Positions 1-7,513 of a DNA stretch of 8,314 nucleotides are shown here, piece after piece; the first letter of the stretch is position 1, and each line of letters begins with the position of its first letter. Both the position numbers and the translations under genes were made by a program. The stretch is taken from NCBI GenBank assembly GCA_944376975.1, contig CALWEE010000063.1, positions 1 through 8,314 on the forward strand. The letters are read 5' to 3'. The DNA is from an uncultured Lachnospiraceae bacterium. GTDB taxonomy: Bacteria > Bacillota > Clostridia > Lachnospirales > Lachnospiraceae. The notes beneath the pieces were generated by a model. It did not search any database. It was given only the letters and a program-made list of their open reading frames with translations, and was not told the origin of the DNA.

Positions 1-2835
1 GACGATCTGTTTCATATAGACGGCCAGCTGGATCTGAAGGCCGTAATAAACGCCTGTCAGGTCAAAATCGGTGCTGCCGGATTTGTAATCCACCACCCGC
101 ACGCCGATCTGGTCTCCATTTTCGTATATATCGTACCGGTCGATCTTGCCGACGAACTTCAGCAGGTTTTCTTCCGAAAAGCCCACCTCGAATCCGGCAG
201 GTTCAAAATCGCCTTTCTCCAGCTGTTTCTGCACCGTCCAGACGGTACGTTTCACAAGGCGGACCAGTTTCTCGATATAATATTTATAACGGGCGTTGTC
301 CAACAGCAGGGTTTCCCGGTATTCCTCAGCCGCGGCCCTGACGCAGGATTCCGCCAGCGCGTCCCGCCGCGCGTCGTCCAGTTCTTTCCATTTCTTCCCT
401 TCCCGGGAAAGCGCCTCCGAAAAACGTTCCATGGAACTGTGGAGGATCGAGCCCATATCCGGCGCCGAAAGCCGGTAGCGTTCCCGTGGCCTCAGGCCAA
501 GTCCCGCCTGGAGAAAATGGGCGTAGGCGCAGGCCGCGTATTTTTCCAGGGACGTGATGCTGACCAGAGGATGTTCCCCGTACAAAGCTTTGACCGCCCG
601 GGCGGACAAAGTTTCCGGAACGACCGGCAAAAAGGCTTTCGCGAGCCACCCGGAAAGCTTCTCCCGGGTCCGGTCATGCCTGAAAAACCAGGCGTACAGA
701 TCCCGCCACAGCTTATCCGGTTCCCGTCCTTCCCGTATGGCGTCAAACCCATTCAGAAGATAGTCGCCGCCATCCCGTATATCGCCCAGCATCTCAACGT
801 CTTCCGCCTTTGGAGCCTCCACGCGAAGCTCCGGGAACAGGCCCCGGACTTCTTTTAATACCGACGACGGGTTCAGCGCTTTGCCGCTGCCGTCCATCTG
901 GGCATACGTAAAGAACAGGCCTTCCAAAGGCTGGGTCATATGGCTGTATATATAGAAATATTCCTGGAAACTGTTTTCCCGTCCGGTGGGCGAAAGCATC
1001 AGGCCATATCCCGCCAACTGCTCTTTTTCCCGGTCGTTTATCATGCCGCCGGTGACCGGATCGGACGGCAGCACGCCGTCGTTGCAGCCGATGAGAAACG
1101 TATATTTCACGTGTCCCAGGCGGGTCCGTTTCAGATCGCCGAACAGGACCTGGTCCAGCGTGGGCGGGATCACTCCCACCTGTTCTTCTTCAAAACCGGC
1201 GTCCAGAACCTCGGTAAATTCCTCCGATGACATGGACGTATCGCCCAGGATATCCGCGCATTTTTCCAAAAGACCGATCACGCTGTCGTAGATCTGCTCA
1301 TATTCCCTGGCCAGATCCGGCCGGCCCATCTCCTCAAAGCTTTCCACCCGGTCGTCAAGCTGCTGCTTTGCCTGGATATTTTCCATAAAACGGTAAACAG
1401 CCGCGCAGTACTCTTTTACTGTTTTATCCCCGGACATACCTTCTTTCAGCGGCGCCAGTTCTTCCAGCACGGTTTCCCGTATCTGGTTGACGCGGACAAA
1501 CATGTCGCTCCTGAAACGCCGGCTCCGCCGCGCGAAAGGCTGTTCCCACCGTTTTTGCCCCCGGATGCCCGTAGCGAGAAGATAATTGTCCAGCACGTCC
1601 ACATCTTTTTCTTCCAGCCGGCTGTAACCGGACCGAAGGTAACGCATCACGCTTTCATAGGAAAAATCCCACGCGATGGTATCCATGGCGCCCCGCAGCG
1701 CTTCGATGAAACTGTTGGCCATCAGGTTCCGCTTCCGGTCGATGAACACAGGGATGCCGAGCCTTGAAAACTGTCTTTCCGCCTCGCCTTCATAACGGGA
1801 CACATCCGGCGTGACCACCGCGAAATCCCGGAAAGATCCGCCATCCCGACGGACCATCTTCAAGATCATGCGGGCGGCGAAAACAATCGCGTCTTCCGGA
1901 TGCTCCAGCATATATATATGGACGCGTTCCGGCGCGCCCGCCCACGGCTGACGGCGTCCGAAACGAAAGACATTCTTTTCCAGGAAAGCCAGCTCTCCTT
2001 CTTTTCGGGTAGGAAGGAGGATGTCCCGTTCCCGTTCCACATGGTGCTGCCGGCACATCTTTTCCAACTTCCAGTAAGTTTCTTTGGTCAGATGGAACAA
2101 TTCGTAATCTTTTCCCGGTTCATACACCTTGTCCCGGATATCGATGGTCAAAGTGATGACCACCCGGCTGCACAGACGCAGTAGCCGCTCAAGCAAATGG
2201 TACTGGGTCGGCGTAAAACCGGTGAAATTATCCAGATAGATCTCGCTTCCCCTCAGTTTTTCCGACGCCTCTACCCGGTCGGCCAGCACGTCCAGCAATT
2301 CTTCCGCCGTCATAAAGCTGTCTGACAGATGATCGAGAAAACCTTGATACAGCTTGCTTATATCGGAAAGCTTCCGGCCTAAAGTCGTTTCTTCTCCCGC
2401 CGCCTGGATGGCCTTGGAAAGGTCTTCCGGACGGATCTGGTATTGGATCAGTTCGGACAGCATCGACTTGGCCTCTCCTATAAAGCCGGACTTTTTCACG
2501 CTTCCTCTGAATATATCCAGATCCTGACGGTTTCGCGCCAGAACGCGGCGGATCACCATGCGTTTCCCGCTGTCTTCCAGCAGCGTCCTGCGAGGATCGC
2601 CCACTTCGTCAAATACCCGGTAAGCAAGCCTTGGAAAACTGACGATGTCGATATCCATGACGCCGCCTCCGGGATGGCGGGCCGCCATCTGGGCCTGGGT
2701 CTGCATGCTGTACTGCTCCGGGACGATCATATAATAATTTTTATCCGGCGCGGCAAGCGAACGCGCGATGGCCATATCCTGAATGGCCTGTGTTTTATCT
2801 GACCCGGTGCCTCCGATGATAAACTGTAAAGACAT
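1..2835 (-). CDS. addB: ATP-dependent helicase/deoxyribonuclease subunit B (AddB), C-terminus cut off by the window edge
   Basis: AddB is the partner of AddA in the Gram-positive end-resection machine (the RecBCD counterpart) that processes double-strand breaks and recognises Chi. I translated the whole minus-strand frame: 945 codons are open from ATG at 2835 to position 1, with no stop or frameshift. Landmarks are an N-terminal Walker A-like GGTGSDKT (residues 8-15), IVPEQYSMQ (about 37-45), DNFTGFTP (from D202), and Cys769 in YAACAYAHF, which matches the first Fe-S cysteine. The nuclease domain follows: GSILH (H799), GKIDRYD (D899) and DYKSG (D916, K918), then YGLQIQLAVYM at the edge. Family members run about 1150 residues, so roughly 190, including the last three Fe-S cysteines, lie outside. 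The start is chosen because MSLQF matches the family N-terminus; AGGGGG lies 12 bases upstream, a rather long spacing. Oddity: Asp13 replaces the usual Walker A glycine. addA is expected further left (inference). Confidence 0.95.
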   Translation of the reverse strand, partial: MSLQFIIGGTGSDKTQAIQDMAIARSLAAPDKNYYMIVPEQYSMQTQAQMAARHPGGGVMDIDIVSFPRLAYRVFDEVGDPRRTLLEDSGKRMVIRRVLARNRQDLDIFRGSVKKSGFIGEAKSMLSELIQYQIRPEDLSKAIQAAGEETTLGRKLSDISKLYQGFLDHLSDSFMTAEELLDVLADRVEASEKLRGSEIYLDNFTGFTPTQYHLLERLLRLCSRVVITLTIDIRDKVYEPGKDYELFHLTKETYWKLEKMCRQHHVERERDILLPTRKEGELAFLEKNVFRFGRRQPWAGAPERVHIYMLEHPEDAIVFAARMILKMVRRDGGSFRDFAVVTPDVSRYEGEAERQFSRLGIPVFIDRKRNLMANSFIEALRGAMDTIAWDFSYESVMRYLRSGYSRLEEKDVDVLDNYLLATGIRGQKRWEQPFARRSRRFRSDMFVRVNQIRETVLEELAPLKEGMSGDKTVKEYCAAVYRFMENIQAKQQLDDRVESFEEMGRPDLAREYEQIYDSVIGLLEKCADILGDTSMSSEEFTEVLDAGFEEEQVGVIPPTLDQVLFGDLKRTRLGHVKYTFLIGCNDGVLPSDPVTGGMINDREKEQLAGYGLMLSPTGRENSFQEYFYIYSHMTQPLEGLFFTYAQMDGSGKALNPSSVLKEVRGLFPELRVEAPKAEDVEMLGDIRDGGDYLLNGFDAIREGREPDKLWRDLYAWFFRHDRTREKLSGWLAKAFLPVVPETLSARAVKALYGEHPLVSITSLEKYAACAYAHFLQAGLGLRPRERYRLSAPDMGSILHSSMERFSEALSREGKKWKELDDARRDALAESCVRAAAEEYRETLLLDNARYKYYIEKLVRLVKRTVWTVQKQLEKGDFEPAGFEVGFSEENLLKFVGKIDRYDIYENGDQIGVRVVDYKSGSTDFDLTGVYYGLQIQLAVYMKQIV

Positions 2836-2916
2836 GGCTTGTCTTCGCCCCCTGTTCCTGCTTTTATCGTATGCCGTAAAGTGGCTGTCTGTTTCCTGTA
2901 TCGATCCGATGAATCC

Positions 2917-2945
2917 AGCATAGATGCAAAATCCGGCTCTGTCAA
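2917..2945 (-). promoter_or_regulatory. Probable sigma-A promoter of addB
   Basis: On the minus strand a perfect -35 box TTGACA (2945-2940) is followed by a 17-bp spacer and TATGCT (2922-2917), which matches four of six bases of the -10 consensus. Transcription would start near 2910, giving a leader of about 75 nt before the addB ATG at 2835. I saw no obvious hairpin in that leader. This is the best promoter match I found in the intergenic region; its activity is inferred. Confidence 0.7.
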
Positions 2946-2954
2946 CCGGATTTT

Positions 2955-2979
2955 CCCCTGTCCCCGCCTTTGCCCGCCC
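2955..2979 (-). other. Canonical G-quadruplex motif upstream of the addB promoter
   Basis: The minus strand carries four G runs that fit the G3+N1-7 rule: GGG, a 1-nt loop (C), GGG, a 7-nt loop (CAAAGGC), GGGG, a 3-nt loop (ACA), GGGG. It lies 9 bp upstream of the addB -35 box, on the addB coding strand, and also upstream of the divergent gene at 3038. The pattern is read directly from the sequence; folding and any regulatory role are inference. Confidence 0.6.
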
Positions 2980-3002
2980 GCATATTCCGTCCGGTCGGTT
3001 CA

Positions 3003-3024
3003 TAGGATATATTAAACTATCCTA
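3003..3024 (+). repeat. Perfect inverted repeat abutting the SD: possible operator or RNA hairpin
   Basis: TAGGATA (3003-3009) and TATCCTA (3018-3024) form a perfect 7-bp inverted repeat around an 8-nt centre. The element contains TATATT (3008-3013), a plausible -10 box for the plus-strand gene, although no convincing -35 lies upstream. Its last base is the first A of the ribosome binding site AAAGGAGG (3024-3031), which sits 6 nt before the ATG at 3038. It could be a repressor operator over the promoter or, if transcribed, a hairpin beside the SD. Both roles are inferred. Confidence 0.45.
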
Positions 3025-3037
3025 AAGGAGGCCGTTT

Positions 3038-3475
3038 ATGGGTTCAAAAACACATATCGTCATACTCCGGATGAAAGAGATCATCTATGCCGTCATCTTT
3101 GTCCTGCTGGCGATCTGCATGGTCTTTTTCTTCATCTTTATGTTTTCAGGCGATAAAGGATCGGACACGGACGGTTCGGACCCTTCCGCCGCCTATGTTC
3201 CCGGCGTCTACACCACATCGATCATCCTTGGGGATGACCAGGTGGATCTTCAGGTCACGGTGGACGAAAACCACATCAACGGCGTAACGATCCAGTCCCT
3301 GGAAGAGAGTGTGGAAACCATGTACCCGCTGCTCGGCTCCTGCCTCGAAAGCATCTCCGCCCAACTTCAGGACGGCATCCCCCTTCATGAGATCACCACG
3401 GAAGAATCCAGCCAGTATACCGCCAACGTCCTTATCGACGCCATTGACCAGGCTCTCCAGAAAGCTTCAAAATGA
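3038..3475 (+). CDS. Small membrane-anchored protein with a degenerate FMN-bind-like domain
   Basis: A 145-residue protein of no established function. A short basic N-terminus (MGSKTHIVILRMK) leads into one hydrophobic helix, about residues 14-36, then a Gly/Ser/Asp-rich linker (38-52) and a compact extracytoplasmic domain (53-145). With no cysteine lipobox seen, it is most likely an N-terminally anchored membrane protein facing outward. The domain follows the FMN-bind layout: GVYTTSI, a hydrophobic strand pair with VTVDENHINGVTI, and a C-terminal helix TANVLIDAIDQALQKA. Where FMN-bind proteins have SGAT before that helix, this one reads ESSQ (123-126), so the threonine that carries FMN is absent and flavinylation is unlikely. 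The start is fixed by AAAGGAGG at 3024-3031, 6 nt upstream; Met12 is a less likely start. It is the only plus-strand gene here, divergent from addB and convergent with nadE, so probably monocistronic. The fold assignment is my own motif alignment and is tentative. Confidence 0.85.
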   Translation: MGSKTHIVILRMKEIIYAVIFVLLAICMVFFFIFMFSGDKGSDTDGSDPSAAYVPGVYTTSIILGDDQVDLQVTVDENHINGVTIQSLEESVETMYPLLGSCLESISAQLQDGIPLHEITTEESSQYTANVLIDAIDQALQKASK

Positions 3476-3480
3476 CCAGA

Positions 3481-3527
3481 AAAATGCCGTGTCCATGATC
3501 TTAGGCGATCACAGGCACGGCAATTTT
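3481..3527. terminator. Bidirectional rho-independent terminator
   Basis: TGCCGTGTCCATGATC (3485-3500) and GATCACAGGCACGGCA (3507-3522) form a stem around a 6-nt loop: seven outer pairs, a G-U and a C-G pair, two mismatches, then five inner pairs. The plus strand continues with ATTTTATGTTTTA and the minus strand with TTTTT (complement of 3480-3484). It sits just after the stop codon at 3473-3475 and 21 bp beyond the nadE stop, so one hairpin can end both converging transcripts. Confidence 0.85.
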
Positions 3528-3543
3528 ATGTTTTACGTTTTAT

Positions 3544-5475
3544 TCAGATAACCGGCGGATCGATGGCGTTCAGCTCGCGTACCCAAGCCTTACGGGACGC
3601 GTCGCTGGGCATACGCCAGTCGCCTCTGGGCGACAGGGCAACAGAACCCACCTTCGGGCCGTCCGGCAGGCAGGAACGTTTGAACTGCTGGCTGAAGAAG
3701 CGTTCATAAAAGGTCTTCAGCCATTTCATGATCGTTTTCTTGTCATATCTGCCCGCGAAGGCGATCTGGGCCAGCCGGTAGATCTTGCCCGGCCGGTATC
3801 CGAACCGCATCATATGATACAGGAAAAAGTCGTGGAGTTCGTAGGGGCCCACCAGATCCTCCGTCTTCTGGGCGATCTGCCCGTTTTCCGGCGGGATCAG
3901 TTCCGGGCTCACCGGCGTATCCAGCACGTCCCGAAGGATCGCGGCCAACTGTCCGTCTCCGCAGGTATCCGCGTAATAACCTACAAGATGGCGCACCAGC
4001 GTTTTGGGTATGCCCCCGTTCACGCCGTACATGGACATATGGTCGCCGTTATATGTGGCCCAGCCAAGGGCCAGCTCTGACATGTCGCCTGTACCGATGA
4101 CCATGCCGCCGCACTGATTGGCGATATCCATGAGCACCTGGGTCCGTTCCCGCGCCTGGCTGTTTTCATAGGTCACGTCGTGAACGTCCATATCCTGGCC
4201 GATATCGCGGAAATGGCAGCTGACCGCTTCCTTTATGTTCACTTCCTTAAGCGTCCCGCCCAGGCAGCGTACAAGGGCGCAGGCGTTCCGATACGTCCGG
4301 TCCGTCGTTCCGAAGCAGGGCATGGTCACGCCGATAAGGGCGCTCCGGTCAAAGCCGGACAGATCGATGGCACGGGCGGCCACGAGCAGCGCCAGCGTGG
4401 AATCCAGGCCGCCGGATATGCCGACCACCAGACGGTTGCACCATGTATGGTCCATCCGCTTCCACAATCCCGTGGTCTGTATGGAAAAGATCTCTTCGCA
4501 CCGTTCGCTCCGCTCGGCCTCGTTTCCGGGGATAAACGGCGCGGGATCGATAAACCGCTCCAGTTTGAACGTTTTTTCTTCCAGCGTAAACGGAACCTGC
4601 ACATGATCGGGATCCGCTTCCACATGGAAAGTGGTCAGCCTCTGTCTCTCCGAAACCAGCCGTTCCACATCCACATCGGCGTAGACAAAATGGTCCTCCA
4701 TCTGGAACCGGTCGGATTCGGCAAGGATCTGGCCGTTTTCCCCGATCAGGTCGTGGCCGGCGAATACCATATCGGTGGATGATTCGCCAATGCCCGCGTC
4801 GGCGTAGACATAAGCGCAGACCAGCCGGGCCGACTGGCTGCGGACCAGTTCCCGTCTGTACGCGTCCTTTCCTGTCACCTCATCGCTGGCCGATGGATTG
4901 ACGATGACCGTCGCGCCCGCCAGAGCGTGGGATACGCTGGGCGGCTGCGGCACCCACAGATCTTCGCAGATCTCGGCGGCAAGGGTCAGTTCCGGTACAT
5001 TTTCACACTGGAACAAAAGGTTCGCGCCGAACCATGTCTCCTGACCGCAGACCTTTATCCGGACCGGCTTTGCCGGCCCGCTGACAAAATGCCGCGTTTC
5101 GTAAAATTCTCCATACGCGGGAATGTTCGTCTTGGGGACCACGCCGAGGATCCGGCCGTCCTTTATGAACAGAGCCGTGTTGTACAATTTGGAACGGACC
5201 TGCAGGGGCGTTCCCAGCACGACCAGTATATCTTTTCCTTTCAGCGCCTGAAGGATGACCTTCAGATCGTCTGTCACCATGTCCATCAGGGAGCTTTGCA
5301 GAAAAAGGTCTCCGCATGTATAGGCCGTCAGGCACAGCTCCGGAAAAACAATGATCTGTACATTCTTTTTCAGCGCCTCTTCCACAAGGGAGAGGATGTG
5401 ATCTTTGTTCAGTTCGCAATCCGCTACTCTCACGGTCGCCGTGGCCGCCGCGACGCGGATAAATCCGTCGTTCAT
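3544..5475 (-). CDS. nadE: Glutamine-dependent NAD(+) synthetase
   Basis: This cytosolic enzyme makes the last step of NAD synthesis: deamido-NAD is adenylylated with ATP and amidated with ammonia released from glutamine. The 643-residue length is normal for the two-domain type. The N-terminal nitrilase-fold glutaminase (about 5-285) has its full Glu-Lys-Cys triad: E46 in FPELCLT, K115 in VPKTN and C170 in EICEDLW. The C-terminal synthetase (about 325-643) carries the PP-loop SGGLDS (354-359), GTGDMSELALGW (461-472) and YGVNGGIPKT (483-492). The ATG is preceded by GGAGGA with a 7-nt spacing. It is the last gene of the dapB-fbp-nadE operon, 24 bp after fbp, and is followed by the hairpin terminator. 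All catalytic residues checked are present, so it should be functional and able to use glutamine as the nitrogen donor. Confidence 0.97.
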   Translation of the reverse strand: MNDGFIRVAAATATVRVADCELNKDHILSLVEEALKKNVQIIVFPELCLTAYTCGDLFLQSSLMDMVTDDLKVILQALKGKDILVVLGTPLQVRSKLYNTALFIKDGRILGVVPKTNIPAYGEFYETRHFVSGPAKPVRIKVCGQETWFGANLLFQCENVPELTLAAEICEDLWVPQPPSVSHALAGATVIVNPSASDEVTGKDAYRRELVRSQSARLVCAYVYADAGIGESSTDMVFAGHDLIGENGQILAESDRFQMEDHFVYADVDVERLVSERQRLTTFHVEADPDHVQVPFTLEEKTFKLERFIDPAPFIPGNEAERSERCEEIFSIQTTGLWKRMDHTWCNRLVVGISGGLDSTLALLVAARAIDLSGFDRSALIGVTMPCFGTTDRTYRNACALVRCLGGTLKEVNIKEAVSCHFRDIGQDMDVHDVTYENSQARERTQVLMDIANQCGGMVIGTGDMSELALGWATYNGDHMSMYGVNGGIPKTLVRHLVGYYADTCGDGQLAAILRDVLDTPVSPELIPPENGQIAQKTEDLVGPYELHDFFLYHMMRFGYRPGKIYRLAQIAFAGRYDKKTIMKWLKTFYERFFSQQFKRSCLPDGPKVGSVALSPRGDWRMPSDASRKAWVRELNAIDPPVI

Positions 5476-5499
5476 GTTCTATTCCTCCGAAAACCGTTT

Positions 5500-7494
5500 T
5501 TATTTTTTGACCGCTTCTCTGAGCACGCCGGTGCGGTAAGCCATCAACAGCTGCTCCAGATCTTTGATCCGTTCTTTCAGCACCTTGCCATTGTCGGTAT
5601 CCGCCACGTATTTACGGTCGTTGAGCGCCTGCACCACATTGATCTCGTCGCAGATATCCGTCTCATCCACGATCGCTTTTTCAAGTCCCTGGAAAGACTG
5701 ATGGGTCACCAGCCGCAGGCCGTAGGAATTGTAGATCAGCGTATAACCGGCGATGCCTGTCGTCTTCTGATAAGCCTTTGAAAAACCGCCGTCGATGATG
5801 AGCAGCTTGCCGCCGCATTTGATCGGCGTCTCTCCGGCTTTTAACTTCACCGGCATGTGGCCGTTGATGATATGGGACGTGGCCGGATCCAGCCCGAATT
5901 CGGTCAGGATGTGGTCGCAGATATCTTCTCTTTCGATCAATCTGTAATAAGCGTCTTTTTTCTCACGCTGCACTTCTTTTGAGGACACGAAATACCGTTC
6001 AAACGTGGCCATCTTCTCTTTTCCGAAGACAGGTGAATTTTCATTGGACCAGGCGAACCACATCATATCCTGTCCATAGATCTTTTCTTTATTCTTCTTT
6101 CCGGTAAGATAATAACCTTTCCGGCAATAGGATTCGATGAAATCGTACAGCGCTTTTCCGCTGTATGTCTTTCCTTTAAACGTCACTTCCCTGAAGCTGC
6201 CGTCTTCGTTCAGCGGCACGCAGCCATGATAATACAGGTTGCCGTTATATTTCAGATAAATACTGCCGGACTTGAACAAGAACCGGATATGCTTCTGAAG
6301 CTTTTCGCAATGGCAGAAATTATGGACCAGACGGGCCATGACCTCTTTTTCTTCCGCGGACAGTTCATAGGGATGTTTCGGGTCGATGGTGGGAAAATGC
6401 GTATCGTTGAGCGGATATTCTTCGCCGTCGATATGGACCGTTCCCTTTTCATAGTCGATCTTGTCCAGGAGCAGCCGATTGTCCATGTCAAACTCCGGAT
6501 GGCGCATGATCGTCTGGCCTTCCAGCTTGAACTGGATGACGGCCATGGCCTTGTGCATGCGCATTTCGATGTCCATCTCCTGCTTCGGGATCTTCCGGTT
6601 GCCCAGATAGTGGATGTCAAATACGGTGCAGGGATCGTTGCCGTATGTGTTGACCGCGAAATTGGCCAGGGGGAGCAGATTGATACCGTAACCGTCTTCC
6701 AGCGTCTCCAGATTGCCGTACCGGGCGCAGATACGGATCACATTGGCTATGCACGCCTCCTGTCCGGAAGCGGCGCCCATCCACAGCAGGTCATGGTTGC
6801 CCCACTGGATATCCACGGAATGATAGGTCAGCAGATGATCCATGATCTCCACCGCGCCGGAACCTCTGTCGAAGATATCGCCCACGATGTGGAGATGGTC
6901 GATGACCAGACGCTGGATCAGGTTGCACACCGCCACGATGAACGGCCGGGCCCGGTCGATATGGATGATGGTGTCGATGATCCCGTTATAATAAGCCTCT
7001 TTGTTCAGCACTTCTTCTTTTTCGTTGATCAGTTCTTCAATGATATAGGCGAAATCATCGGGCAGCGCTTTGCGCACCTTTGACCGGGTATACTTGGAAG
7101 CGACCCGCTTGCACACCTGGATCAGCCGGTTCAGGGTGATCTTGTACCAGTCTTCCAGATCCGGCTCGGATTTTTCGATCAGGTCCAGTTTCTGCTCCGG
7201 ATAATAGATGAGCGTCGCCAGCTGCTTTTTATCCCGGTTGCTCAATGAATTGCCGAATTCGTCGTCGATCTTCGCCCGCACCGCGCCGGAGCCGTTTTTC
7301 AGCACATGGAAAAACTGATCCGCTTCTCCATGGATGTCGCTGATCACATGTTCCGTCCCCTTCGGCAGATTTAAGATCGCCTGAAGATTGATGATCTCCG
7401 TCGAGGCTGCCGGAACCGTCGGATAAAGTTCAGACAGCACTTTTAAATATTTCAGTTCCATGGGACTGAGCTTCCCCATTGTATTTCTCCCCAC
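5500..7494 (-). CDS. fbp: Fructose-1,6-bisphosphatase, class III
   Basis: It hydrolyses fructose 1,6-bisphosphate to fructose 6-phosphate, the committed gluconeogenic step, in the cytosol. Class III enzymes belong to the metallophosphoesterase superfamily and are typical of Firmicutes; the Bacillus subtilis member is stimulated by phosphoenolpyruvate and inhibited by AMP. The metal-site motifs are all present: SDIHGE (D53, H55), GDIFDRG (D206, D209), WGNHD (N233-D235), a candidate YYHG (H423) and NGHMPV (H546). The family segment STEIINLQAILNLPKGTEH lies at residues 31-49. Length 664 is close to the B. subtilis protein (about 670). The start is GTG at 7494, with GGAGGT 6 nt upstream; an in-frame ATG at 7479 with GGGGAG 7 nt upstream would give 659 residues and cannot be excluded. 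It lies 19 bp after dapB and 24 bp before nadE, so it is the middle gene of the operon. Confidence 0.97.
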   Translation of the reverse strand: MGRNTMGKLSPMELKYLKVLSELYPTVPAASTEIINLQAILNLPKGTEHVISDIHGEADQFFHVLKNGSGAVRAKIDDEFGNSLSNRDKKQLATLIYYPEQKLDLIEKSEPDLEDWYKITLNRLIQVCKRVASKYTRSKVRKALPDDFAYIIEELINEKEEVLNKEAYYNGIIDTIIHIDRARPFIVAVCNLIQRLVIDHLHIVGDIFDRGSGAVEIMDHLLTYHSVDIQWGNHDLLWMGAASGQEACIANVIRICARYGNLETLEDGYGINLLPLANFAVNTYGNDPCTVFDIHYLGNRKIPKQEMDIEMRMHKAMAVIQFKLEGQTIMRHPEFDMDNRLLLDKIDYEKGTVHIDGEEYPLNDTHFPTIDPKHPYELSAEEKEVMARLVHNFCHCEKLQKHIRFLFKSGSIYLKYNGNLYYHGCVPLNEDGSFREVTFKGKTYSGKALYDFIESYCRKGYYLTGKKNKEKIYGQDMMWFAWSNENSPVFGKEKMATFERYFVSSKEVQREKKDAYYRLIEREDICDHILTEFGLDPATSHIINGHMPVKLKAGETPIKCGGKLLIIDGGFSKAYQKTTGIAGYTLIYNSYGLRLVTHQSFQGLEKAIVDETDICDEINVVQALNDRKYVADTDNGKVLKERIKDLEQLLMAYRTGVLREAVKK

Positions 7495-7506
7495 TGTTCC
7501 ACCTCC
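7487..7506 (-). promoter_or_regulatory. Two staggered ribosome binding sites at the fbp start
   Basis: In the 19-bp dapB-fbp gap GGAGGT (7506-7501) stands 6 nt before GTG at 7494. That GTG is itself followed by GGGGAG (7492-7487), which stands 7 nt before the in-frame ATG at 7479. Either start is well served. The GTG has the stronger SD, the ATG the stronger start codon. The two products differ only by five residues (V/M-G-R-N-T). Confidence 0.6.
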
Positions 7507-7513
7507 ATGCCGA

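Noticed and set aside
1907..1918. Short TATATATA run inside addB
   Set aside because: It encodes HIYM in the addB frame; with no repeats around it, it is just coding sequence.
1..2835. Possibility that addB is a pseudogene, since many short open frames cover this stretch and no complete one does
   Set aside because: Codon-by-codon translation of the minus strand shows one uninterrupted frame from 2835 to 1. It lacks a stop only because the gene runs off the window.
2727..2945. 72-codon minus-strand frame starting at 2945
   Set aside because: It overlaps the addB start in another frame, begins inside the addB -35 box and has a low-complexity basic tail; no SD or family match.
2984..2995. -35 box for the plus-strand gene at 3038
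   Set aside because: No hexamer at 16-18 bp from TATATT (3008-3013) resembles TTGACA, so a full promoter call is not supported.
4927..7083. Long plus-strand open frames of 284-285 codons opposite fbp and nadE (4927-5781 and 6226-7083), plus 4180-4782
   Set aside because: They lie wholly antisense to genes with complete catalytic motifs. Their translations show no recognisable family, are rich in His/Val/Asp as expected for mirrored codons, and I saw no convincing SD.
7452..7508. 18-codon minus-strand mini-ORF (ATG at 7508) across the dapB-fbp junction, considered as a leader peptide
   Set aside because: There is no SD ahead of its ATG, and it overlaps the fbp start out of frame; the ATG is best explained as part of the fbp ribosome-binding region.
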